A stretch of 64,000 nucleotides of DNA, from positions 2,976,001-3,040,000 of the forward strand of contig JBDJPA010000011.1 of the NCBI GenBank assembly GCA_039654915.1, read 5' to 3'. Below are positions 45,916-56,460 of the stretch, in pieces. Source of the stretch: Aquilaria yunnanensis (taxonomy: Eukaryota > Streptophyta > Magnoliopsida > Malvales > Thymelaeaceae). Under the pieces are notes generated by a model, which was given only the letters and a program-made list of their open reading frames with translations, was not told the DNA's origin and made no database searches. The translations under genes were made by a program, and so were the position numbers. Numbering within the stretch: position 1 is the stretch's first letter; each line of letters begins with the position of its first letter.

Positions 45916-48200
45916 GAAAAATAACAAAAAAATCACTAATGTTTTCACATTTTCCTGATTGACCTCACTAATATTTTTTTGGTCAAATAAACCACTGATA
46001 TTTCTGAATTGGCTCAAATTTTCTACTCTTGTAATTTTTACCATTAATTCTAACAAAATCTTAGCATAAGATATGAAGTTTGGTCTCTATATTTTCTCTT
46101 TTTGCTTTTAGCACCTTTGAAATTTGTGAATTTAGCATTTCATCCACATTTTCTAAGCTAATATCAATCTTTAACATTTGTTTGTGGGTTATAATTAGGA
46201 TCCTCCTCGGCTCATTAATAGTTGGCACGTTGTTCCTCATCTTGCTCTACCTTACCTCGCACTACAACCTCAGCAGCCTCAAAGTCCACGTGTACCCCAT
46301 TTTGCGAATCTCGAAGAAGATCCAAAAGATAGTCCACCACCCATCAACAGTTGATCACCACCATATGAAGCCACCAATGCAGAGATTCAAGTTGATTTCA
46401 AAAAAGTGGAACGCGCAGGTGGTGTTCTTGAATGAGGAGAGTAGAGGAGTGTTGAGCGTTAATATGAGCAAGACATTGTTCAAGAGCGGCAACATGGGGC
46501 TAAAAGCATCCCATCTTCAGCGTAGTGGATGGTACACTTTGAAAGAGCTGGAAGTAGCGACAAATGAACTATTGCCAAAGAATGTAACTGGCGAATATGG
46601 TTATGGAATTGTGTAATTAGGGAAAGTAGCTTATGTGGATTATTTTAAACCAAATGAATTGTTAAGTGAATGGCATGCATATCATTTAACTTTTATTTGT
46701 GTACTTCATAGCAATAATTGTTAGAATTTGGTGTCCTTCTAGTGTTATTCTTATGTTTTTTAAGGAGAAGGTGACTAAAGCAAAAGAGGGCTAACTTGCA
46801 AGCAATTTTTTGACCTTTTCTTGGTAGATTCAGGCTTAGGTGACGCATAAAAGTTGGAGTCCTTCCTCTTAGCTTCGAGTAGGCTATTGAATTGCCTCAA
46901 TCAGATACCTATGCATAAAGTTATGGTCAAAATACTGAAAAGTATCTGTGCTATTAAGTCTTGGCAATGTGCCGTCGAGACCTGATCTATTTATAAAAAT
47001 CTTCAGCAAAAATTTGCAAGAGAGGATTCCCTTCAACTCTAAACCCTCCAAACTTATTTTTTGGCTAAGTTTCTTATGGTTTTCATGGATTAGGAAGCTA
47101 GGATGCTGATTTGATGGAGATTTTGCTTGGATTAGAGTGGGAGTTCTTCTATAACAAGGATTTTTACTTAGATTTTGTTCTTCTAACCCTAACTTCTTTT
47201 TTTCTTCAATTTGAGATTCTTGTAAATTTATGTAGATTTGTTATTTTTATGGATGTTGTGAACCATTTGGGATGATTTGATGCTTGTAAATACATAACTC
47301 ATTAATTATTTCCATGATTTGTTCGTTCTTTAAGCTTATGCTTGAATGTATTATTCATTTGTTGGCCACCTAAGTTGAACAACTTGCTAGACTTAGGAAA
47401 GACTCAAAAGAGGTTTCCAATGTTGGCAGATAGCTAATAGAGCGTGGGTAATATGTAGATTCAAGAAAATTATTGTTCCTATGATGTCTTAGAGGAGAAT
47501 TTAAGCTTAATGGTTTTTAGGACAACTAGTTGGCATGAGAATATCTAACGAGATTCTAATGAACTAATTGGCCCTGTCTTTAGAAAGAATTGTTGATATT
47601 ATAGAGTTTTCCAGCCTACAACTTTCAGAAATCATGATTTGGGTTAAGTAGGCATTTGTGTCAAAACTATGTCTATGTAACAGCTCATTTAGTTTGAATT
47701 CCTTAAAAACTTTGTAAACATGTGTTTAGGATAATTGTTATGTTTGTTTGGTTTTGTGGTTGGGTGGTCCACAATTTTTATAGTTTAACTTCTTATTCTT
47801 TGTTTTTCATGGTTTGTTTGTTCTAGCTAAAGTGAGATTATTGTACTTGGTATTTGATAAAATTTTTTGTCATATAATTCTCTGTGGAATCGACACTTGA
47901 CTCATCGCTACTACAATTGACACCATACACTTGTGAGTTAGATTAGAGTTAAGGTTAAAAATGTTTTTTATAAACTTTTTTCTTGTGACATGAATCTATT
48001 TTGTCAATTTTAAAAGATAATGGGGGGAATTTTGTAATATTTCAAAAGCCAAATGGGTGAATTGGACCATCTGAATAACATTAGTGATTTATTAGGCTAT
48101 ATATTTTGAATAACATCAATGGTTTATTTGATAAAAAAAATATATTAATGAACGATTCGAGCCAAGTCCAAAACATCGTTGGTTTATTCGTTATTTTTAC
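45916..48200. mobile_element. Long-TIR element carrying a receptor-like kinase fragment
   Basis: About 45916-46040 and 48050-48200 are imperfect inverted complements. Shared blocks include AAAATAAC, CACTAATGTT, CAAATAAACCA(C/T)TGAT and a TTGGCTC-type block. The arms are diverged and the exact ends uncertain. Between them lies a plant kinase gene fragment (46150-46616) followed by about 1.4 kb of non-coding sequence. A host gene piece between inverted arms is the hallmark of Pack-MULE-type capture. Confidence 0.5.
46150..46616 (+). pseudogene. Receptor-like Ser/Thr kinase fragment (transmembrane and juxtamembrane part)
   Basis: The frame reads a single membrane segment (IRILLGSLIVGTLFLILLYL), then a basic juxtamembrane region (ISKKIQKIVHHPS), then the conserved lead-in to the kinase domain: GWYTLKELEVATNELLPKNV and GEYGYGIV. 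The usual family forms are GRWYTLRELE.ATNGL and GEGGYGIVY, as in the plant kinases related to Arabidopsis At1g01540/At4g34500. The frame stops (TAA) exactly where Tyr of GIVY is expected, so no ATP-binding domain follows. One glycine of the Gly-rich loop is Tyr. Similarity starts near 46160; I would not trust any start codon before that. Confidence 0.7.
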
Positions 48201-49471
48201 CTATTTATCTTAAATATATTTTTTATAATTGGATTGAAAAGAATATAAATAGATCATGAAATAACTTTTTAAGTTGACCAAATTTTAACTTTTCACTTAA
48301 AAATCAACAGATTAGAATTAAGCAAAGCAACATATCAATTGAGCTTTGTCTAAATTTTAAATCGAATTTTAAATTCTTTTCTAGCTTTTCTTATCTGTAT
48401 GCTCGTGAGTCTTGGCATTTTCGTGCTGCACACCTTCCCCTATGGCCGTCTGTTTATAAATTAGGAAGAAATAAAAGAGAACAAATTCGCTTTTTAGGAA
48501 GCAAAAAGAGAACAAATTTTTAAAGTCCACAGATACACGTTGTGCTAAAAAAAACCCCCGTGATAAATTTACAAAAGTAAATTTTACAAATAAGTGTAGT
48601 AAATTGTGATTGAACCATTTAAATACAAGTGGATTCTACAACTACAATCAATTCAAATTGAATCAAAGATTATCACATTATCATTAAAAAAAATTACAAG
48701 AATATTAATTACAGCACTAACAATATAATATTATAAACTTTTTTAATAGTGTAAATAAACATTGGATCCATAACCATAAATTATGTAATTGTTGCCAACT
48801 GCCAGCTGGGACGAAGCCAACTCAGCCATTTGACCGGTCTTGGTCAAGGCAAAGAAAAAGACATTGGTGCGCTCAAACTTACACTAGAAAATGCTATTAC
48901 AAAATCATATTTTTAGACCCTACTCAACTTTTTTTCACTAATAAAATGCTTAAATGTGATTTTTTTTTTTAATTTCTTTCAGATTTTTTTGTACCTCCGT
49001 CTTATATGCTACTGCTCCACCTAATCGTGCATTCGCCATAAAGATTCTAAAGCGTTTTGTTGAAGATTCTAAAGCGTTTTGTTGATCCGCAATTCTCTGC
49101 GTGGTAGACCAGACGTTAGCAATCGGTGCGCTCAGGCTGCAACCCGTTGTCTCCACCGAACCGAAAGCAGGCAGCCAGTCAACACTTGCCTTTAGAAGCA
49201 TCCAATTCCAATTGGACGCTCCTCATTTTATGCTCAAACCATTTACAGCGTCTATTAGTGTATAAGAGACATTACTTATGAGGAAATTTGCGTACTTTTT
49301 AAAATCTCAATGACTTCAAACAACAATTTCTAGCATTTAACGCATAATCCATCTTATTAGTGGTTGAACTCGGTTATAGGTTACAGATGCACGAGCTTTT
49401 GCCATTCATATTCTTGCTATACATCATAGAGTACATTTTTAATTACTCCTCTCTCTATGCTAATTTTAGTA
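48201..49471. other. Spacer; one unrecognised minus-strand frame
   Basis: Mostly AT-rich. A GC-richer part (48780-48860 and 49090-49220) includes an open minus-strand frame of 83 codons (48950-49201) with no recognisable domain. The motif GCCAACTCAGCCATT near 48817 recurs in similar form at about 58498 (GCCAACTCAAGCCATT). Confidence 0.35.
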
Positions 49472-50995
49472 GAGAAAATTATCAAAACCCTTAATGAGGT
49501 TTAGTCAAATCAGCACTTTTATCCCCACTATTTGGAATACCTACACTTATGCTACTCAAAAATTAATTTTGTAATTCACCGTTACGACAGAAAAGATGAA
49601 CTACCTAATTTTGCCCTCCTAGTTCTTCCATAGACCCCCTTGAGGGCTGTTCTACTTCTAATGAGATAGGTCCCGTCCTCAATTAGATTCATCCACTAGC
49701 CTTTTCTTCTCCAAAACATTCCTCTATCCCCCTCAACTCTCCTCTTCTTGGCCTTTGCCTCCACCAAAGACCTCACCGCCACAACTATCTGTCGCCCCAA
49801 CAACCGTGGCTACCTCATCAACTAGACTTCTAGCGCGACATCTAGTCCCATCTCTTCTCCTCCTTTGTCCACATCTACCCCTCCTCCACATTTATCCTTC
49901 CTCCTCCTCCTCTTTACCAATGTTGACCACCATCCTAAATTGGCATCCTCTCTACCTTTCAAGCTTTTTAAACAAAAATGGTTGCATCCAAGCTATGTCA
50001 AGCAAAGAGAACTAGAAAAATCAGTTCAAATAATCAAGGTTTCAAGCTAAATGAATGATGTAATTTCTATTTAGAATTAAGAAAATTCATCAAAAAGATG
50101 AAAACCCATTTTGGGGCAAAACTCTTAATTGACTTGATCAGAAGGAAGATGCCACTATTCCGTTATAGGGCCTTAAGCTCACTATTATTCATCTTGCACT
50201 ATCCATCTTTCCCTCTATCCCCACTACTCAAACCAAGAAAATAGCCATATAATTGCACCAGTATAAATGTTCAAAGAAAATCTTAGCCATTAGTTTTGCT
50301 TGATTGTTATAGATCAATAGCTTTAATTCAAATTTCATCAGGAAGACTATCGAACTCTCCTTTCTCTTCATTGTCAACTTTCCATCCTCTATCCATCCAT
50401 ACGAGGCTAGCCACTAGCTAGACTATCTCATCCCCAAAGCCTAGTACAACCTCATTATCGATTTTGACTTCTTCTTCACATACAATGCTTGGCATCTTGT
50501 ACGGTATTGAATAGAAGTTACAAAAGATTGTTTTGTGGCCTAGGATCAGCAAACCAATAAGAGGCAGATTGGATCTGGAGCTATTTGTGATAGGAATGTG
50601 AGGGAGGCGAGGATGGTGATGGGTCTCTCTTCCGATAAATTGGGGAAGATAGTAGAATAGTTGGGGTCTGGTTTTAGTTAAGGATGGGACCTAGCTCATT
50701 AGATCCAAAAGTGGGAGGAGGGGGAAGTCTCTATAGATAGATTGGAGAAGAGAGTAGAAAATTTGGGGGATGGTTCTAGTTAAGGATTTGGCCTGGCTTA
50801 TTAGATGCAATCATGCAAAAGTTGGGGGGCCAAAGTCTCTATAGAAAAAAGCCTAATGGAGAAAAATCAGGTATTTTCTATTTTTTGTAAATTACAAAGT
50901 TAACTTTTGACAAGGTAAATGTAGATATTCCAAACAATTAAGAGGAACATGTATGTTCAACTAAAACTAAAAGGGAGTTCGGTAGTTTTCCCTTC
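49472..50995. mobile_element. Long-TIR (Mutator-like / foldback) element, about 200-bp arms
   Basis: The left arm (49472-49690) and right arm (about 50790-50995) are imperfect inverted complements, with shared blocks TTTGGAATA(C/T)CTACA, TTTGTAATT(C/T)AC and a CCTAAT...CATAGA stretch. TTAGTA flanks both ends (49466-49471 and 50996-51001), possibly the remnant of a longer target duplication. The right part contains an internal direct duplication of about 100 bp (near 50642 and 50745). The core is GC-richer. An 86-codon frame at 49755-50015 is Pro/Ser/Leu-rich and unrecognised. Confidence 0.55.
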
Positions 50996-52149
50996 TTAGT
51001 AATATACACATCCTTTTTACATACAAAAATAAATTTACATATTAGATATTGCTATAAATAATATTAAGTAGATTTTTAAACTTAGAGGATAAACATGTAA
51101 TTACGAGCAAACTCAAAATAAAAAAAAAATGTAATTCACCGTATAAATGCATTGGCTCAGATTCCTAGAAAACATACGCTATATAGCTAGGCAATTAATG
51201 CATTGGCTTAAATTCCTATAAATACACGTGTTAGGTATTGTTGTTTTCTTGATGTGTTTATATACAACGAATGTTAATTTCAATTTGGATATCTGAAACA
51301 GGAGATTCCATATTCTTCAAAATAGGCGACACTGTAGGATCTTTTCGAGACAAGATTCCAACATTCGCATACATTGTCACTGTCATGAATAAATACCGCA
51401 CGGTTTACATATTTTTTTATTGGCAAACATACAAATACCCCAAAGATATGCCACAGCTTACAATTTGTTTTATATATTTTTAGAAATCTATATTTTATCT
51501 CCTGTATTTTTTACGTTATCTAATAATAATTTTTAAAATTGAATTTAAATTATATGATAATTATTTTTCAGTAATTTCAATCTCTCTAATATTTTTTTAT
51601 AGTTAATAGACATTTTAAGTTATCATTTTTTTCTTTTTGTAAATATATTTTTCTCATTGTAGATACATATCAGTATTTTTTAAAAATCTGTTGACTATGA
51701 AAAAAATATCAAAATTCATGAAATTACTATAATATTATTACCAGACTGTTTGAATTATGGTTTCAAAAGTTATTGTCAGACATTGTAAAGCAAATAAGGG
51801 GTAACATGTAAGTTTTTAAAAATAGAGGGAACAAAGTTTAGGTTAGACCAAACCTCAGGGGTTTTTTTAATTTTTCCTTTTGTATTTTATAAATTTATTG
51901 CGCAATAAATCACAGCATTTCATGTATTGCTGTATTTTTATATATTTGTTTAATTTACAGTCGTGTATCAGGTGGCACATAGCAAATAGCAGCATGTCAA
52001 AATAAATGAGTTAGGAAAAAGGAACTTTTTTTCTTATTTCATTTTATATTAGATATGTCAACATCTCATGCATACTTATATACATACGTACATATGGCCC
52101 ACACTAAAATACACCCGACTCACAAGCTATACCAATAATTTTGTGATAT
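50996..52149. other. AT-rich DNA; no gene
   Basis: Contains a two-copy direct repeat, AATGCATTGGCT(T/C)A(A/G)ATTCCTA, at about 51145 and 51196. A stretch at about 51800-51880 (GAACAAAGTTTAGGTTAGAC, CCTCAGGGG) resembles the end of a further long-TIR element without a clear partner. Confidence 0.4.
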
Positions 52150-53420
52150 TTACAAAATTACCACCACACCTCGAACAACACATTTATCTGAAAAGAATGA
52201 CACCTTATAAAACAGCACATTTGTTTGAAGTGAACAACACATTTGTTTAAAGAGAACAACATTTTACATAACAGCATATTTATATAAAGGGAACAACATT
52301 TCGTATGCTAATTCAAATAATATTATTTATGAACAATATTTCCTCTAAAATTAATAATATTTTACAGAACATCACATTTATAAGAATGGAATAGTAGCGG
52401 ATGTCATACTCCATCGATTTCTTCAGTTACGAGGTCAATGATGAGTTTGAGGTAATCGTGAATAGAACTCACCCTAGTAGTATGTTCGATAAATAAAAGA
52501 TTAAAGGAGATGTTGCTATGACGAAGGCAACACTAGCTATGGAGGTTATCCTTGATAGTAGTTGGTTAAAGGAGTACGTTGATAGTAGTGTTGAAGAATC
52601 CAACTTTTATTTAGAGTCAAATATAGTTTTATTCTGTAATGTTGTTCCATTCAGTAATAAGTGATGTTCTATTTATATAAATGTATTGTTCTGTAATATA
52701 TTGTTCATTTTATAAGATGTGTTATTTATAATAAGCATTGTTCCGTTTAGTAATAAGTGTTATTCAATTCATACAAATGTGTTGTTTATTCTGTAAGATA
52801 TGTTGTTCATAATAAGTATTGTTTTATTCAGCAATAAGTGTTATTTCATTCAATAATAAATGTTATTCCGTTCATACAAATGTACTATTCTGTAATATGT
52901 TATTCATTTCGTAACAAGTATTGTATTAAGTGTTATTTTATTCATAAAAATGTGTTATTTTATAATATATTGTCCATTTTATAAGATGTGTTGTTCATAA
53001 TAAGTGTTATTTCATTCAGTAATAAATGTTGTTCCATTCATATAAATATATTGTTCTGTAATATGTTATTTATTTTATAAGATGTGTTGTTCCGTTCATT
53101 AATAAGTGCTACTCCATTTACTAATAAGTGTTATCTTGTTCAGATAAATATATTATTCTATAATATGTTGTTTATTTCGTAAGATGTGTTATTCGTAATA
53201 AGTGTTATTCTATTCAGTAATAATTGTTGTTTCATTTAATAATAAGTGTTGTTCCTTTCAGTAAGAAGAATTATTTCTTTCAGTAATAAGTGTTACTCAT
53301 TTTCAGTAAAAAATGTTCAGCTTAGTATAATGTGGTATTCTTTTTATAGAAAGGTGTTGTTCGACGTAATGGTATTCATTTCGTAAAATAAGTTATTCAA
53401 AACATAGTAACCATCTTGTA
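52150..53420. repeat. Repeat lattice in both orientations, AATAAGTGTTGTTCCATTCA type
   Basis: 52630-53420 holds many irregular copies of AATAAGTGTTGTTCCATTCA, ATAAATGTGTTGTTCTGTAA and TATTTTATAAGATGTGTTGT. 52150-52390 holds the same motifs on the opposite strand (GAACAACATTT, AACAGCACATTTGT, TACAGAACATCACATTTATA). The two blocks flank about 240 bp of unrelated DNA, an inverted organisation like subterminal repeats of a DNA transposon. No termini were identified. Confidence 0.55.
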
Positions 53421-53566
53421 ACAGTGAATTCCTAGTTTGAAAACACCGCAATACAAATTAGTGTTTACCTTAGTATAACATGGCTCAAGGCACGATAGTA
53501 ATTTAGTAAAACTTGTAAAAGTATGGGTGTAGCGTATGAATTAGGTTTATCATATGGCTACTCTGT

Positions 53567-53602
<36 letters not shown>
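53567..53602. repeat. (AC)13(AT)5 microsatellite
   Basis: Perfect AC repeats followed by AT repeats. Confidence 0.95.
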
Positions 53603-53603
<1 letters not shown>

Positions 53604-54229
53604 ACCATAAAATATAACTCACACATATATTTTTAAAGTGAATATTGATATTATTTATTTCTTTTTGTCCAAATAACAAAAGAGTAAGTCTTATGTAAGT
53701 CAAGCTTATGTCATAAGTCATTCTCCTATAATATAAAATTAACAATTTTCCCCAAATTTTTATAAGTCAGTCAATCATACTACTGATCCACCAAAATATG
53801 CACGTTTCTTTCTTTTTTTCTTTTTCTTTTCAAAATCATTTTGCCTATTTGATTTTTTTTACTTTTCTATTTTTTTTCTCAAGCAACAACCCCTTTTTGC
53901 ACTTTTCTATTGTTCCTTTTTCCACCTATTTCTTATTGAAAAATTTTGTCTTCTTTTTTTTTTACACTATTTTTTCTATTGCTTATATCTAATCATGTAT
54001 TCTCATGTTTCATTAATTTGCTCTGATTTATGTTGTCTGCTTTGACTTCAATTTTGCTATAATTTTAATTATTTTCTTTGATTTAGATTTTTTTATCTGA
54101 TTTTATTGTTTTTTTTGGTTTTTTTTCCCTTCAATATGTCCTGAAAACAAGTCTGAAATTTAGCACTAAAAAATACCCAAAAAAAAAAACAAGAAGAAAT
54201 TGAGTAGCTAACACTAAAAAATTGAGATC

Positions 54230-56130
54230 TTATTTGTTCTCCTATCAGTTTCTGTTTATTTTTTTAGAGCAGGTAGTTATTCTTTTATCAGTAGCTATTT
54301 GTTATTTTGGCTCAATTTTATGTTCTTTTAAGTTACTGGTTGCTCTTTCACCAGTTTTTGGCTATTTTTTTTTAAGAAATTAACTATTCTTTTAACAATA
54401 ATTATTTATTTTTTATTAGTAATTATTTGTTCTTTTATTAGTTCGTGATTGTTCATTCATTCGTATATTTTTGTTCTTTTTTCCATTTCTACTTGTTCTT
54501 TTAGATGAATTAATTTTTATTCTTTTATTAGTAACTGTTTGTTCCTTCATTTATTTCTGTTTTTTCTTTTAGATAAATTAGTTATTTATTTTTTTAGTAG
54601 TAGCTTTTTATTTTTTTTACTGCAAGTTATTTGTTTTGTTATTATTTTTTACCTCTTATTTTAGATAAAGTAGTTATTTGTTCTTTTATTAAATAGTTGT
54701 TTGTTCTTTTACTAACAACTTTTTTTTATTTTATATACTATTGCTTTTTCTTTAGTTAAACTAGTTCTTTACTGTCTGTTATTCTATTAATAGTTATTTA
54801 TTCTTTTATCAGTAGTTGTTTATTTTTTTATAAGTAATTTTTTATTCTTTTATTAATTTCTATTGGTTCTTTAGATGAACTAGCTATTTATTCTTTTATT
54901 AATAGTTATATATTCTTTTATCAGTAGTTATTTATTATTTTATCGACTCATGTGTGTTATTTATATAAACCAGCTGTCTATTCATTTATTAGTAATTATT
55001 TTTTCTTTTATTAGTAGTTATTTGTTCTTTTATCAATTTTTATTTATTCTTTGGATAAATTAGTTATTTGCTCTTTTATTAGTATTTATTTATTCTTTTA
55101 TCAACAGTTGCTAATTCTTTTGCTAGTAGTTATTTGTTCTTTTATCAATTTTTATTTATTCTTTGGATAAATTAGTTATTTGCTTTTTATTAGTATTTAT
55201 TTATTCTTTTATCAATAGTTGGTAATTCTTTTGCTAGTAGTTATTTGTTCTTTTATCAATTTTTATTTATTCTTTGCCTAAATTACTTATTTGCTCTTTT
55301 ATTAGTAGTTATTTATTATTTAATCAATAATTGCTAATTATTTTGCTACTAGTTATTTGTTCTTTTATTAATTATTTCTTTTTTTCTATAAATTAGTTAT
55401 ATTTTATTTTATAAATAATTATTTATTTTTTTATCAGTAGTTATGTTTTCTTTTATTAGTGTTATTTATTTTGTTTTAGTAGTTATTTATTCTTTTATTA
55501 ATAGGTATTTATTCTTTTGTTAGTTAATGTTTGTTGCTTTAGTTCATCTAAAAGAATAAACATAAACTAATAAAGGAAAAAATACCTACTAAAAAAAGAA
55601 CAAAGAGCTATTAATAAAAAACAAATAACTAGTACTAAGAGCAAAAAAATATTTTTATTTAAAAGAATAAGCAAGAATTGATAAAAAGAACAAACTGGTA
55701 CAAATAAAACTACAAATAACTAATATTAAAAGAACAAATAACTAATTTATCTAAATAAATAAACATAAAAAAATGAAAAATAAACACATACTGATAAAAG
55801 AATAATGAATGAATTCCCGGTCGAAAGAATAAGTTACAGCCAAAGTAAAGGAATCAGAAAGTGTAACAATTGTTGTCTAACTTTTATTGGTTCTAGGTGG
55901 AAGAGGCTCTTATATCCTAGATCAATGACAGCTTGTTTTTGCGCTCTATTCTTAGCAATTTTTTATTGACTAAATGAAAGGGTGAACTTCAACATCTTTT
56001 AGTTTAAATTTGCTTAATTTTCATAAAAAACTAAAAAGAAAAATAAATAGTTTTATCTAAAGAACAAGCGTAAACTAGTAAAAAAATAAATACCTACTGA
56101 TAAAAGAATAAATAACTAATTGCTAGCAAT
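54230..56130. repeat. Repeat lattice in both orientations, TTCTTTTATTAGTAGTTATTTG type
   Basis: From 54230 to about 55550 the + strand is a series of TTCTTTTATCAGTAG, TTATTTGTTC and ATAAATTAGTTATTTG motifs. From about 55545 to 55800 and 56045 to 56130 the complements appear (GAATAAACATAAACTA, AAAAGAACAAATAACTAA). The junction between the orientations is near 55545. This is the second such structure in 4 kb, built from a different motif. Confidence 0.6.
55021..55380. repeat. Local tandem repeat, period about 112 bp
   Basis: TTTGTTCTTTTAT recurs at 55021, 55133, 55244 and 55356, with the intervening sequence (TTTATTTATTCTTTG...AGTTATTTGC...) also conserved. Confidence 0.8.
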
Positions 56131-56423
56131 TCAGCTCGGAGGGAGGACAAGCTATGAAAAAAAAATCATGGATTTACTTGGACTAATCTCATTGATTAGT
56201 TAACATAAACCAAAAGAAAAGAACAATAAAATGGTGGCATAATGGGAAAAGTTAATGAGAAATGATCAAGTTGTTCCTAAAAAACTGGTAAGAAAATTGT
56301 TCTTTCAAAAGTATAAAAAGGAAATAATGAAAGCAATAGTTAAAAAATAAAGAAGGAAAAATGAAAAACACATACAATGAAAAAGAATATGGGAAAAAGG
56401 GAAACAGGAACACGTTAGCTTAA

Positions 56424-56426
<3 letters not shown>

Positions 56427-56459
<33 letters not shown>
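56427..56459 (+). repeat. G33 homopolymer
   Basis: An uninterrupted run of 33 G on the + strand in an otherwise AT-rich context. It could fold as a G-quadruplex. Its true length is uncertain because such runs are often mis-sequenced. The 89-codon frame starting in it (Gly-run) is an artefact. Confidence 0.9.
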
Positions 56460-56460
<1 letters not shown>

